Source: Salinivenus lutea (GTDB taxonomy: Bacteria; Bacteroidota; Rhodothermia; Rhodothermales; Salinibacteraceae). From it: a stretch of 64,000 nucleotides of DNA. The DNA lies in NCBI GenBank assembly GCA_002894685.1, contig NCRC01000002.1, forward strand, positions 124,001 to 188,000. Reading direction: 5' to 3'. The translations under genes and the position numbers were made by a program. Below, piece after piece: positions 43,599-52,254 of the stretch; within the stretch, counting starts at the first letter, position 1; each line of letters opens with the position of its first letter. The notes beneath the pieces were generated by a model. It was not told the DNA's origin, did no database searches, and saw only the letters and a list, made by a program, of their open reading frames with translations.

Positions 43599-44438
43599 AT
43601 GATCCGTTCGCCCCTCGCAACCACTCGCCCTCAGCTGCTCCTGATTCAGGCCCGGAGTGCCCCGGACATGGAGCAGCAGGAGCAGGAATGCTTTGTTGAG
43701 CGGTGTCGGGTGGGCCCAAACCAGTTTTCCCTGCTCAACGTGGCCCGGGGCGACATTCCCGACCCGGCCGTCCTGCGCGACATCGACGCGGTCTTGATCG
43801 GCGGGGCCGGCAAATACTCGGCCGCCAACGATTACCCGTGGATGGATGGGCTCCTTGCGCTCGTAGAGGACGCCGTCGATCGCGGATGCCCCACGTTTGG
43901 CTCCTGCTGGGGCCATCAGATCATCGCACGGGCCCTGGGCGGGCGGGTCGTTCACGATCCGGACCGGGCGGAGCTGGGCTGTCGATGGGTGGAACTCACG
44001 GATGACGGACGGGCCGATCCGCTCTTCCGCTGCTTCTCCTCCCGCTTTCAGGCCAACATGGGCCACCACGATCGCGTGGTCACCCTGCCGCCCAATGCCG
44101 TGGAGCTGGCCCGCAATGAACAGCCGAACCAGGCCTTCCGGCTCAACGAGGCCCCCGTGTACGGCACGCAGTTTCACAGCGAGCTGGACGCCAAGCGGGA
44201 GCGGGAGCGCATCCTCGCGTATCGGGAGTACTACCAGCAGGCCCTGCCGGACGACGCGACCGTGCAGAGCGTGATCGACGATCTTGCAGAGACGACGGAG
44301 GTCGACTCGCTCCTCTACGACTTCCTCGCCACGTACGTCGCAGGCCCTGCCCGCCCCGACGGCGCCGCCACCCTGTTGGCCCCGTCCTCTTCGGTCCGGC
44401 GTCCGCCCACCGACCAGCGCCGGACGCCGTCCACCTGA
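43599..44438 (+). CDS. Class I glutamine amidotransferase-like protein
   Basis: The 279 residues form a GATase1 domain: AVLIGGAGKYSAAND, the nucleophile elbow TFGSCWGHQIIARALGG with Cys103, and YGTQFHSELD with the His-x-Glu partners near residue 195. This is the arrangement of GMP-synthase-like stand-alone glutaminases (such as YfeJ-type proteins). No synthase domain is present, so it may act on another gamma-glutamyl compound or supply ammonia. The N-terminal PQLLLIQARSAPDMEQQE and the disordered tail are variable. It ends nine bases before the convergent folB gene. Confidence 0.88.
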   Translation: MIRSPLATTRPQLLLIQARSAPDMEQQEQECFVERCRVGPNQFSLLNVARGDIPDPAVLRDIDAVLIGGAGKYSAANDYPWMDGLLALVEDAVDRGCPTFGSCWGHQIIARALGGRVVHDPDRAELGCRWVELTDDGRADPLFRCFSSRFQANMGHHDRVVTLPPNAVELARNEQPNQAFRLNEAPVYGTQFHSELDAKRERERILAYREYYQQALPDDATVQSVIDDLAETTEVDSLLYDFLATYVAGPARPDGAATLLAPSSSVRRPPTDQRRTPST

Positions 44439-44447
44439 GACGGCGCG

Positions 44448-44885
44448 CTACCCCTCGCGCGACGGGTTGTCGATCTGGTACGTTGCCTCGGCCCGGTCGC
44501 AGGGCCCGCCCACCGGCGGATTGGGCTTTCGCACCGTCACCTCGATGCCCTCCACATCCGGGTACTCCTCCTGCACCGTGTGGGCAATGCGGTACGCCAG
44601 CTTCTCAATCAGGTAGAACTCATTTTCCGTGACGAGCCGCCGAATGAAGTCGTAGACCGTCTCGTAGTCCACCGTGCGGGTGAGGTCGTCGTGGCGGGCC
44701 GCCGCCTCAAAGTCCAGCTCCACCCCCACGTCGACCTCGTACCGCCCGCCGATCCGGTGCTCTTCCTGCATCACGCCGTGATGGCCGTAGAAGACGGCGT
44801 TGACCAGCCGCACGTAGCCGGTCGTGGAGTCCGAGGCGGCAGGCGCCGGCGAGGCGTCGTTGGATGGGGAGGAGGAAGTCGACAT
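44448..44885 (-). CDS. folB: Dihydroneopterin aldolase
   Basis: Splits dihydroneopterin to 6-hydroxymethyl-dihydropterin and glycolaldehyde in folate synthesis. After a 22-residue disordered leader the 145-residue protein reads YVRLVNAVFYGHHGVMQEEHRIGG, then TVDYETVYDFIRRLVTENEFYLIEKLAYRIA with the conserved Glu and Tyr, and IEVTVRKPNPPVGG with the catalytic Lys: the whole FolB motif set. ATG 44885 starts just before the leader. It lies 37 bases after the PfkB gene on the same strand, so the two are probably co-transcribed. Confidence 0.93.
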   Translation of the reverse strand: MSTSSSPSNDASPAPAASDSTTGYVRLVNAVFYGHHGVMQEEHRIGGRYEVDVGVELDFEAAARHDDLTRTVDYETVYDFIRRLVTENEFYLIEKLAYRIAHTVQEEYPDVEGIEVTVRKPNPPVGGPCDRAEATYQIDNPSREG

Positions 44886-44922
44886 CGATTGAGGGCGTCC
44901 GGATCCAGGAGGCAAGGGGGCG

Positions 44923-45861
44923 CTACGCAGGCTCTCGTTCCAGGGGGACGAGGTTGGGGATGGCCGCCAGCTCACGGAAGGCCTGGGCGCGCTCCCCAAT
45001 ATCGATCGGGCTGAGATCGAGCAGGCGGTCCGGGCCGAAGGCCTCAACGACGTAGGACGCCATTACGCTTCCGTACACGACGGCGCGCCGCAGGGTCTTC
45101 TGGTCGGTCGACTCCGCACGAATGAGGTGGCCCGCCAATCCCCCCGCGAAGGCATCCCCTGCCCCGGTGGGGTCCTGGATGTCCTCCAAGGGATAGGCCG
45201 GCGCGCTGAAGACCGACTCGTCGGCAAACAGGAGCGCCCCGTGCTCTCCCTTCTTGATGATGAGCGTATCGGGCCCCATGTCCCGGATCTGGTCGGCGGC
45301 GCGCACCAGGTTCGGTTCGTCGGCCAGCTCACGGGCCTCCGCGTCATTAATCACGAAGCAATCCACCCGCCGCAGGGTCTTCTGCAGACTGTCGGGCGTG
45401 TTTTCGATCCAGAAGTTCATCGTGTCGGCAATCACGTACTCCGGCGCGTCGACCTGCCGGAGCACGTCGCGCTGCACCTTTGGGTCCAGGTTGCCGAGGC
45501 AGACGATGTCGCTGTCGGTGTACGCCTCAGGTATGGTGGGGTCAAACGCCTCCAGCGCATTGAGCTGGGTGTCGAGCGTATCGCGCTCATTCATGTCGTA
45601 GCGATAGCGCCCGTGCCAGAAGAAGGTCTCCTGCGACTCGTCGACCTCCAACCCTTCGAGGTCGACCCCGCCATCGAGAAGCATCTCCCGATAGCGGTCG
45701 GGAAAGTCGTGTCCCACCACGCCGACGAGGCGCACGTCGTCGGTAAAGTGTCGGGCGGCAAGGGTGAGGTAGGAGGCGCTCCCCCCCAGGACCCGCTCGG
45801 CGGAGTCGAAGGGGGTGTCGATCGAATCGAACGCAACGGTGCCGACGGCAAGTATGCTCAC
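44923..45861 (-). CDS. PfkB-family carbohydrate/nucleoside kinase
   Basis: The 312-residue kinase starts at a GTG (SILAVGTVAFDSI). The N-terminal half has VLGGSASYLTLAARHF and VGVVGHDFPDRY; the C-terminal half has NDAEARELADE, LIIKKGEHGALLF and the anion hole and catalytic base IQDPTGAGDAFAGGLAGHL (about 250). It phosphorylates a sugar or nucleoside, but the exact substrate is not readable. The frame continues open upstream without conserved sequence, so GTG 45861 is preferred. It precedes folB by 37 bases. Confidence 0.9.
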   Translation of the reverse strand: MSILAVGTVAFDSIDTPFDSAERVLGGSASYLTLAARHFTDDVRLVGVVGHDFPDRYREMLLDGGVDLEGLEVDESQETFFWHGRYRYDMNERDTLDTQLNALEAFDPTIPEAYTDSDIVCLGNLDPKVQRDVLRQVDAPEYVIADTMNFWIENTPDSLQKTLRRVDCFVINDAEARELADEPNLVRAADQIRDMGPDTLIIKKGEHGALLFADESVFSAPAYPLEDIQDPTGAGDAFAGGLAGHLIRAESTDQKTLRRAVVYGSVMASYVVEAFGPDRLLDLSPIDIGERAQAFRELAAIPNLVPLEREPA

Positions 45862-45967
45862 GAAAGGGGGGGCTCCGGCGAAGAATAACGAACAGTCGAA
45901 CGTACGAAGGCGCGGGCGGGAGGGTACGCGCACAATTGGAATTCTAGGACAAAGTCGACCCGCCTTG

Positions 45968-46699
45968 TTAGAGCCACTGGCGGAGCTTGGTGGCCAGGTA
46001 TCCCCCCGCCGCGAGGCCCCCAACGGTGAGCAGCACCTGCGCGACCGATCGCCCCTCCTCTTCCGCGTCCGCCCCGGCCGCCCCGGTAAGGGCCTCCACC
46101 TGCTCCTCGACCGCGGCCTCGGCCTCCGACGTCGCGGATGAGCCGGCGTCGCGGACCCGCTGCGCGGCGGACTTGGTGGCCTCCCGGACGGACGCCGAGG
46201 CGGCCCCACTGGTCTTCCGGGCCCGCTCAGAGGCCGACTGTGCCTCCGTCGCCAGCTGCTGCCCGATGTCCGCCGCGCGCTTCCGGAGCTCTTTGCCACT
46301 CTTGGCCGCCCGGTCGCCCCAGTCGCCCTGCAGGCGCTTGGCAATCTTCGAGGCATCCTCGGTAAACTGCTCCAGCCGCTTTTTGGCGCGCTCCGAGAGG
46401 GTGCGCGGCGGGCGGGCCCGCAGTCGCGAGATCCCCACGCCGAGCGCGACCCCGGCCCCCGCCGCGAGGGACGCGGACAAGACGGGATGGCGCTGGAACC
46501 AGCTGCCGCCCCCGGATTCGTTGCGGACCTGCTGCGCCCGGAGGCGCGTCACCTCGGCTCGCAGTTCGTCGAGGCGCTCTCGGAGTTCGGCGCGCGAGGG
46601 TTCTGTCTCTGAAGGGGCCGCGGACGAAGGGTCCGTTCGCTCCTCCGAGGGAGAAGAGTCGGTCGATTCCGGGGACGAGGTGTTGGAGTTGTCAGTCAT
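45968..46699 (-). CDS. YtxH-like/apolipophorin-like coiled-coil envelope protein, unknown function
   Basis: The 243 residues open with a 35-residue Ser/Glu/Pro-rich region, then a leucine-zipper-like coil (RAELRERLDELRAEVTRLRAQQV) and a glycine-rich membrane helix (VLSASLAAGAGVALGVGISRLRA). A long Ala/Lys/Glu amphipathic repeat follows (such as ASKIAKRLQGDWGDRAAKSGKELRKRAADIG), and a second short helix near the C-terminus (VAQVLLTVGGLAAGGYLATKL). This resembles YtxH or DUF883-like stress proteins. The gene lies 60 bases after the small membrane protein gene at 46760 on the same strand. Confidence 0.6.
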   Translation of the reverse strand: MTDNSNTSSPESTDSSPSEERTDPSSAAPSETEPSRAELRERLDELRAEVTRLRAQQVRNESGGGSWFQRHPVLSASLAAGAGVALGVGISRLRARPPRTLSERAKKRLEQFTEDASKIAKRLQGDWGDRAAKSGKELRKRAADIGQQLATEAQSASERARKTSGAASASVREATKSAAQRVRDAGSSATSEAEAAVEEQVEALTGAAGADAEEEGRSVAQVLLTVGGLAAGGYLATKLRQWL

Positions 46700-46759
46700 G
46701 GGTCAGGAGCTGAGGTGGTCAGAAGAAGGAAGTGGTGGCCGGGAGTCGACGCCCCCGAA

Positions 46760-46984
46760 TCAATCGCGGAGCCAGGCCCCGGCAAACACGCCCACCGCGA
46801 AGGCCCCGAGCATAGAGGCCTTCTGGTGTTCCCGAACCCACATCCGCGCCATGTCGACCGAAAGGGACACCTGCGGCCCCATCGCACTCCTCAGGTCGGA
46901 GAGGGGATCCGACTCATCGGGGCCTTCAACGTCCGAGAACGGGTCTGCGGGCGCCGAACTTGCGCTTTCTCGTGATTCGGTCAT
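46760..46984 (-). CDS. Small single-helix membrane protein, unknown function
   Basis: The 74-residue protein has a disordered acidic N-terminus (SDVEGPDESDPLSD), an amphipathic helix (VSLSVDMARMWVREHQKA) and one C-terminal membrane helix (LGAFAVGVFAGAWLRD). ATG 46984 is chosen; the open frame runs further upstream over the start of the divergent TPR gene, which argues for the shorter form. It lies immediately upstream of, and probably with, the coiled-coil membrane protein gene at 45968. The pair resembles the DUF883/YqjE pair at 34871-35917 in design. Confidence 0.55.
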   Translation of the reverse strand: MTESRESASSAPADPFSDVEGPDESDPLSDLRSAMGPQVSLSVDMARMWVREHQKASMLGAFAVGVFAGAWLRD

Positions 46985-47159
46985 ACCATGGAGGAAGAAT
47001 AGACAATCGGAGCGGCGAACAGGTGCGGAGTGTGTGCGGGCCGGGGCGGCGTCTCCCATCGGGCGCTTGGCCCCGCCGGACAGTGTTCGACGGCACCTCC
47101 GGCTGTCCCCTCCGTAAGGGAAGGGTGCGAAGCCCGTCCGTGCGTGCACTGCCGCGAAT

Positions 47160-50100
47160 ATGATTCCCACTCCTGCTGAAATGGTTCCCCGACGGTTTCC
47201 GCTGTTGTTCGTCTCGGCGCTTGTCGCCCTCTTGCTCTCCGCCCCGCTGGTGAGCCAGGCCCAAACGGCACCGGATCCGGAGGCGGCATTTGCGCACGCC
47301 GTTCGGCTCCACGAACAACGACTCTACGCCGAGGCAATGACGCGCTTCGGCGCCTTCCGCGGCGATCACCCGCACCACATCCTGGCCGGAGAGGCCCTGT
47401 ACCGCCAGGCCCAGTCGGCCCTCGCACAGGGATACGACGGCGAGGCGGTTCGCCTCTTTGAGGAGCTCGAGGCCTCCTACCCGTCCCATCCCCAGGGGAC
47501 GAACGCGCAGCTGGGGCTCGCGCAGTACTACCTGGAGGAAGGAGAGACGGACGCGGCCCAACGGCAGCTCGACGCCGTCATTGCGGACGGGACGGGCCCG
47601 CAGGTGGCCCGCGCCCTGTACCTTCGGGCGAGGACGGCCCGTGACGCGGGCAACCTGACCGCCGCGCTCCAGGACTTCCAGCGCGCACAGGAGCAGCACC
47701 CCGACACGGACATCGCCCCGGCGGCCCTCTACGCGGCCGGCGCAACCCAGGTGCGACTAGAACGGTACGACGCCGCGGCGACCTCCTTCGAGCGCCTGGG
47801 CGCAACCTACGCCGACTCGCCCTACGCCGAAAATGTCGGGACGGCCCTGGCGGAAGTCTACTATCGCCTCGACGATTACGAATCGGTCCTCTCGGCCCTC
47901 GACGGCCGCGTGTCCTCCTTGTCCGGCGAGGAGCGCGCCCGGGCCCTCTTTCTGAAGGCCGAATCCCACAACCAGCTCCGGCAGGGGGAAGACGCGGTCG
48001 TACACTACCGGCGGGTGATTGACGACCACCCCGACAGTCCGTACCGCACCCCCGCTCGCTACGGGCTCGCCTGGCAGTACTACCAGGCCCAGCAGTTCGG
48101 CTCGGCCGCCGACGCCTTCGCCGCGGTCCGGGACGGCTCGGACGGAGCCCTGGCCGACCGGGCCACCTACTACGAGGCTGTGAGCCGCGCCCGCGCCGGC
48201 GACCTCTCCCAGGCGCTCGACCTGTATCGGGAGGTGCCCGACCGGCTCCCGGGGGATCGGCTGGCAGCGGAGGCGCTCTACGAGTCCGGCCTTCTCCTCT
48301 ACCAACAGGACCGCTACGACGAGGCCGTCGAGGCCTTTCGGACGGTGACGGAGGAATATCCGGACGCGCCCCGGCAGGGGGACGCCACCCAGTGGCTGGG
48401 GCACGCCCTGCTCGCCGCCAACCGACTTGAGGACGCCGTTGGGGCGTACGAGCAGGCCCGCTCGCTCGATGCCGCCCCAGACTCGCTTCTTCAAGAAGTG
48501 CGGTTCCAGGAAGGGTGGACCCACTACCAGAAGGGCCGATACGACGCGGCGGCCTCGACCTTCCTCTCCCTGGCCGACGAACAGCCGCAATCCAAACGCG
48601 GCGCGGACGCCCTCTTCTGGGGCGCGGACAGTCAGTACAACCTGGGCAACGTGTCGGCGGCCCGGCGGCTCTTCCAGCGCTACCTCGACCGGTACCCGGA
48701 CGGGGCCCAACGGGCCGGCGCGCAGTACGCCCTGGCCTGGACCCACTTCAAACAGGAGCGCTACGAGTCCGCCGCCCGGTTCTTCGAGCATTTCCTGAAC
48801 ACCTACGGAGGGACGGACGCCGACATTCCCTACCGACAGGATGCCCGCCTGCGCCTCGCCGACACCTACTTTGCCCTCAAGCGCTACGACGACGCGGTCG
48901 AGCTGTACCGCCGGGTGGAGGGCGACGGCGCAGACTACGCCACCTACCAGACCGCCGAGGCCCTCAACTACGCCGGGCGCTCCGACAAGGCCGTTCGGAC
49001 GCTGGATCGGTTCCTCGATCGGTTTTCCTCAAGCTCCTGGCGCCCCGAGGCCCTCTACCGGCTCGGCACGATTCACTTTCAGGAACAGGAATATGCGGCC
49101 GCCCGGGACGCCTACCGGCGCTTCCTTGAGGCCCACGCCGATCACCAACTGGCCCCGAAGGCCCAGTACGACATCGCGGACAGCTACTACAATGCCGGCG
49201 CCATGTCGGATGCCGTCGAGGCCTACCGTGCGGTGCTCGAAACCTACCCCGACAGCCCGACGGCTGGAGAGGCCGCGTCGAGCCTCTTCTTCGCCCTCAG
49301 CGCCGCGGGCCAACAGGATCGGGCGGAGGATCTCATCGCCTCCATCGCGGAGGACCACCCGGAGCTAGAGGCCCAGCTGCGCTTTAGCCGGGCCCGCGCT
49401 GCCTTCCAGAGCGGCGAGTCGGAGCAGGCCCTCTCGCTATTTCGGGCGTTCGTCCGCACCGCCGACGCCGAGTCCTACCTCGCCAGCGCGTACTACTATC
49501 TCGGCCAGCTCTACGCCGATCAGGAGCAGTACACGGAAGCCATCAACTACCTCCAGCAGCTGGTGGACCGGCACCCCGAGAATGAGCAGTTTCCGGAGGG
49601 GGCGCTGCGCCTGGGCGATATCCATCTCGACCAGGAAAACCACGAGGCGGCCCTCAACGCCTACCGCGCCGCCGCGGAGAACGACCAGACGGGCGAATCG
49701 CTCCGGGCACAGGCCCGATACGGCGAAGCTGTTGCGCTGCTGCGGCTCGGGCGAAATGACGAGGCCCAGTCGCAGCTGAACGCGCTGCTCGACGAGAACC
49801 GTCAGGGGCCCCTCCAGGCCTCCGCCCGCCTCGGCCTCGCCCGCATCGCGGAAACCGAGGGCCGGACGCAGGAGGCCCTCTCGCTCTACCGCGAGGTCGT
49901 GGAGGCCTCGGACGGGCAGACGGGCGCCGAGGGCCTCTACCGGCTCGGCCGCCTCCTTCGTCAACAGGAACGGCCGCGGCGCGCAATCCAGGAACTGGAC
50001 CGCATGTCGTCCCTGTTTGGGGGCTATCCGGAGTGGGTGGCCCGCTCGCTCCTCGAACAGGGGCGCGCCTACCAGCAACTCGGGGAGACCGGACAGGCGG

Positions 50101-50183
50101 CCCAGCTGTTCGACGAGGTGGTGGAGTCGTACCCCGGCACGCCGTTTGCCGACTCGGCCCGCACCGCCCGCGAGTCCCTCTAG
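47160..50183 (+). CDS. Large secreted tetratricopeptide-repeat protein
   Basis: The 1007 residues start with a signal peptide (LLFVSALVALLLSAPLVSQAQ, cleavage about residue 35). More than twenty TPR-type helical pairs follow, with the repeating sense 'A-x-x-x-Y...G.Y..A...F......P......A.Y..G'; examples are EALYRQAQSALAQGYDGEAV and EALYESGLLLYQQDRYDEAV. Such long periplasmic TPR proteins scaffold other envelope proteins and are related in style to BamD/YbgF. ATG 47160 or ATG 47181 may be the start. It begins an operon: the barrel gene follows after 54 bases, then HU, HU-SPOR, ExbB and ExbD genes. Confidence 0.88.
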   Translation: MIPTPAEMVPRRFPLLFVSALVALLLSAPLVSQAQTAPDPEAAFAHAVRLHEQRLYAEAMTRFGAFRGDHPHHILAGEALYRQAQSALAQGYDGEAVRLFEELEASYPSHPQGTNAQLGLAQYYLEEGETDAAQRQLDAVIADGTGPQVARALYLRARTARDAGNLTAALQDFQRAQEQHPDTDIAPAALYAAGATQVRLERYDAAATSFERLGATYADSPYAENVGTALAEVYYRLDDYESVLSALDGRVSSLSGEERARALFLKAESHNQLRQGEDAVVHYRRVIDDHPDSPYRTPARYGLAWQYYQAQQFGSAADAFAAVRDGSDGALADRATYYEAVSRARAGDLSQALDLYREVPDRLPGDRLAAEALYESGLLLYQQDRYDEAVEAFRTVTEEYPDAPRQGDATQWLGHALLAANRLEDAVGAYEQARSLDAAPDSLLQEVRFQEGWTHYQKGRYDAAASTFLSLADEQPQSKRGADALFWGADSQYNLGNVSAARRLFQRYLDRYPDGAQRAGAQYALAWTHFKQERYESAARFFEHFLNTYGGTDADIPYRQDARLRLADTYFALKRYDDAVELYRRVEGDGADYATYQTAEALNYAGRSDKAVRTLDRFLDRFSSSSWRPEALYRLGTIHFQEQEYAAARDAYRRFLEAHADHQLAPKAQYDIADSYYNAGAMSDAVEAYRAVLETYPDSPTAGEAASSLFFALSAAGQQDRAEDLIASIAEDHPELEAQLRFSRARAAFQSGESEQALSLFRAFVRTADAESYLASAYYYLGQLYADQEQYTEAINYLQQLVDRHPENEQFPEGALRLGDIHLDQENHEAALNAYRAAAENDQTGESLRAQARYGEAVALLRLGRNDEAQSQLNALLDENRQGPLQASARLGLARIAETEGRTQEALSLYREVVEASDGQTGAEGLYRLGRLLRQQERPRRAIQELDRMSSLFGGYPEWVARSLLEQGRAYQQLGETGQAAQLFDEVVESYPGTPFADSARTARESL

Positions 50184-50237
50184 CGTTCCCCCTTGCACCG
50201 CGAGACGTTTCAGTCGCTCTCCCGCTTTCTCCTGTTT

Positions 50238-51977
50238 ATGCCGTCCCTCCCCCGCTCACTCCTGGCCTCCTGCCTGCTGCTCCTCCTGTTTCCCCTATCC
50301 GCCGCCCTGGCACAGGAACAGGACGCCGACCCAGAATCGGAGCAGGACCCGGCCGACGCCCCCCAGCTCCCTGAGATCGCTCCCCGAGAGTTCGAAATTC
50401 GGGGCGAGCTCCAGATCGCCTTTCCGGAGCTGAACCGACAACCCCTCACGGGCTTTGCCTCGCCCCCCTCCCGCCCGTCGGTTCCCACGAATCGGACGCC
50501 GTACGTGGCGCCCTACAAGCAAGCGCTGGAGGGCCTGCCCGACCGCCTTCCGGTTCCCGAAACCGTTTCGGCCCCGGTGCAGTCCGCCCCGTCCCCGCGC
50601 ACCGGATTTCTGGAGGCGGGCACCGGGCGCTACTTCTCGCGCTTCGCCACGGGCCACTTTTCGGTTCCGCTCTCCCCGCACGAGCAGGTGTCCGTGCGGG
50701 CCGATTACACCGGCACGGAAGGATTCACCCCGTTCTCCGACCGCACCCTTGAAACGCCCTCGGACGCCCTCGACGGCCACATCCGACTCGACAGCCGGCG
50801 TGATCCGGTGCACCTATCGGTCGCCGCGGACGGCCTGATCGACGACTACACCCTGTACGGCGTCGCGCAGTCGCCGGGCGCCTCGTTCATCCCCGACCGC
50901 ACCTTCTACTCCGGACAGGTCTCGGGGCGCCTCCAGACCGTCGGCACGACCCCGGCCGAACTGGGGGTCCGCTACGGGCAGAATCAGTACACCACCACGC
51001 GCTCGTCGACTGCAGAGACGACGTTTCGGGAGCGACGGGTGAGCGTGGACGGGGCGCTTGAGCTGTCGCTCAATGGCCGCGAGGGCCGCGTGGACGGGCT
51101 GTTTTCCCGCTCCGTCCTCGGGGGCGATGTGCCCGGCGGCACCGAGTTCGACCTCGACGCCGGGGCCTCCGCGCAGGTGCTCCAGTCGTCCGGGCTGACC
51201 GTGCGGGCGGGGGGGCGCGTGCTGTGGACGGAAGGCCCCTCGTTCCCCGAACAGGCGCAATCGCCAACGTCGTCCTCGACCTTCGTCCTCCCCACGGCCC
51301 GGGCGGAGTGGGACGCCGCGCCCTGGGCCACGGTATTTGCGGAGAACACCCCCCGCCTCGACGGCTCGTCCCTCCGGACGTACCACCACCAGAACCCCTA
51401 CACCGAGCTCGCCCCCCCGGCCCGCCCCACCGTCTACACGACCGACGCCCAGGCCGGGGTCGACCTCACCCGGGGCTGGCTCCGCGTCCAGCTTGACGCG
51501 GGCTACCGCTATTCCCCGTCCTACCGATTCTACCAGCCCCAGAGGGGGCAATTTGCCGTGGCCTACGAATCCGCCCGCATCTTCCACGGGGGCGGTCGCC
51601 TGGCCCTCCAGGGCCTCGACCACGTGCAGGCCGCCCTGGGCCTGTCGCTCCGCGACGGCTCGCTTCCCGCCCGGGACACCGACATTCCTTACTTTGCTTC
51701 GGTCCGGGCCAACGGCATGCTGTCCGTCACCTTCGCGGACGGCGACGCCTCCCTTCAGGCGACCGGCACGCTGGAAGGGCGGCGCACCACGGACCTGACC
51801 GGAGCCGATGAGCTCGACCCCTACCTTGCTGTTGACGTCGAAGGGTCGTATTCAGTAACCTCAACGATTGACCTCATTCTCCGAGCCGAAAACCTGAGCC
51901 CCAACGCTCCGGAGCAATGGCTCGGGTTTCCCCGCCCGCCGACCCAGATTACGGGGGGGTTTCGGATTCGCTGGTGA
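50238..51977 (+). CDS. Outer-membrane beta-barrel protein, TonB-receptor-like barrel without plug
   Basis: The 579 residues have a signal peptide (LLASCLLLLLFPLSAALAQ) and a Glu/Asp/Pro-rich linker. A strand-rich barrel region follows, with a final segment like the end of TonB-dependent receptors (STIDLILRAENLSPNAPEQWLGFPRPPTQITGGFRIRW). No plug domain or TonB box is seen, so it may be a barrel that closes by other means or partners the TPR protein. ATG 50238 is chosen just before the signal; an upstream TTG at 50193 is possible. It is second in the envelope operon. Confidence 0.75.
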   Translation: MPSLPRSLLASCLLLLLFPLSAALAQEQDADPESEQDPADAPQLPEIAPREFEIRGELQIAFPELNRQPLTGFASPPSRPSVPTNRTPYVAPYKQALEGLPDRLPVPETVSAPVQSAPSPRTGFLEAGTGRYFSRFATGHFSVPLSPHEQVSVRADYTGTEGFTPFSDRTLETPSDALDGHIRLDSRRDPVHLSVAADGLIDDYTLYGVAQSPGASFIPDRTFYSGQVSGRLQTVGTTPAELGVRYGQNQYTTTRSSTAETTFRERRVSVDGALELSLNGREGRVDGLFSRSVLGGDVPGGTEFDLDAGASAQVLQSSGLTVRAGGRVLWTEGPSFPEQAQSPTSSSTFVLPTARAEWDAAPWATVFAENTPRLDGSSLRTYHHQNPYTELAPPARPTVYTTDAQAGVDLTRGWLRVQLDAGYRYSPSYRFYQPQRGQFAVAYESARIFHGGGRLALQGLDHVQAALGLSLRDGSLPARDTDIPYFASVRANGMLSVTFADGDASLQATGTLEGRRTTDLTGADELDPYLAVDVEGSYSVTSTIDLILRAENLSPNAPEQWLGFPRPPTQITGGFRIRW

Positions 51978-52032
51978 CCCCGACGCACGTTCCGCTGGAC
52001 TCGACACGCCACTTTCCCTGCCCCCGACACTC

Positions 52033-52242
52033 ATGAGTGATCCGTCCCCCGAAGAACTCGTTGAGGCTGTCGCCCACCTCATCCGCGATCAACTTGAACA
52101 GGGCACATCCGTAGACCTGCCCACGCTTGGGACGTTTTCCGTCGAGCACCGGCCCAGCCAAACTACGGAGGACGGGGCCCGCCTCCCGCCCCGAAACGCC
52201 ATCACCTTCACTCCGGCCGACGCGGCCTCCTCTGACCAGTAA
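52033..52242 (+). CDS. Small HU-like (HU/CCDC81-type) DNA-binding-fold protein
   Basis: The 69 residues read like one truncated HU subunit: a helix pair with PEELVEAVAHLIRDQLEQGTSVDLPTLGTFSVEHR and then a short arm ending PPRNAITFTPADAA, matching the HU pattern 'G-x-G-x-F ... N-x-x-x-G ... F-x-P'. It is shorter than HU (about 90) and the basic arm is weak, with few Arg/Lys, so DNA binding is uncertain. It stands 12 bases before a gene whose N-terminus has the same fold, suggesting a pair that can form a heterodimer. A protein-binding role is also possible. Confidence 0.65.
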   Translation: MSDPSPEELVEAVAHLIRDQLEQGTSVDLPTLGTFSVEHRPSQTTEDGARLPPRNAITFTPADAASSDQ

Positions 52243-52254
52243 TCCGCCGGCGTC

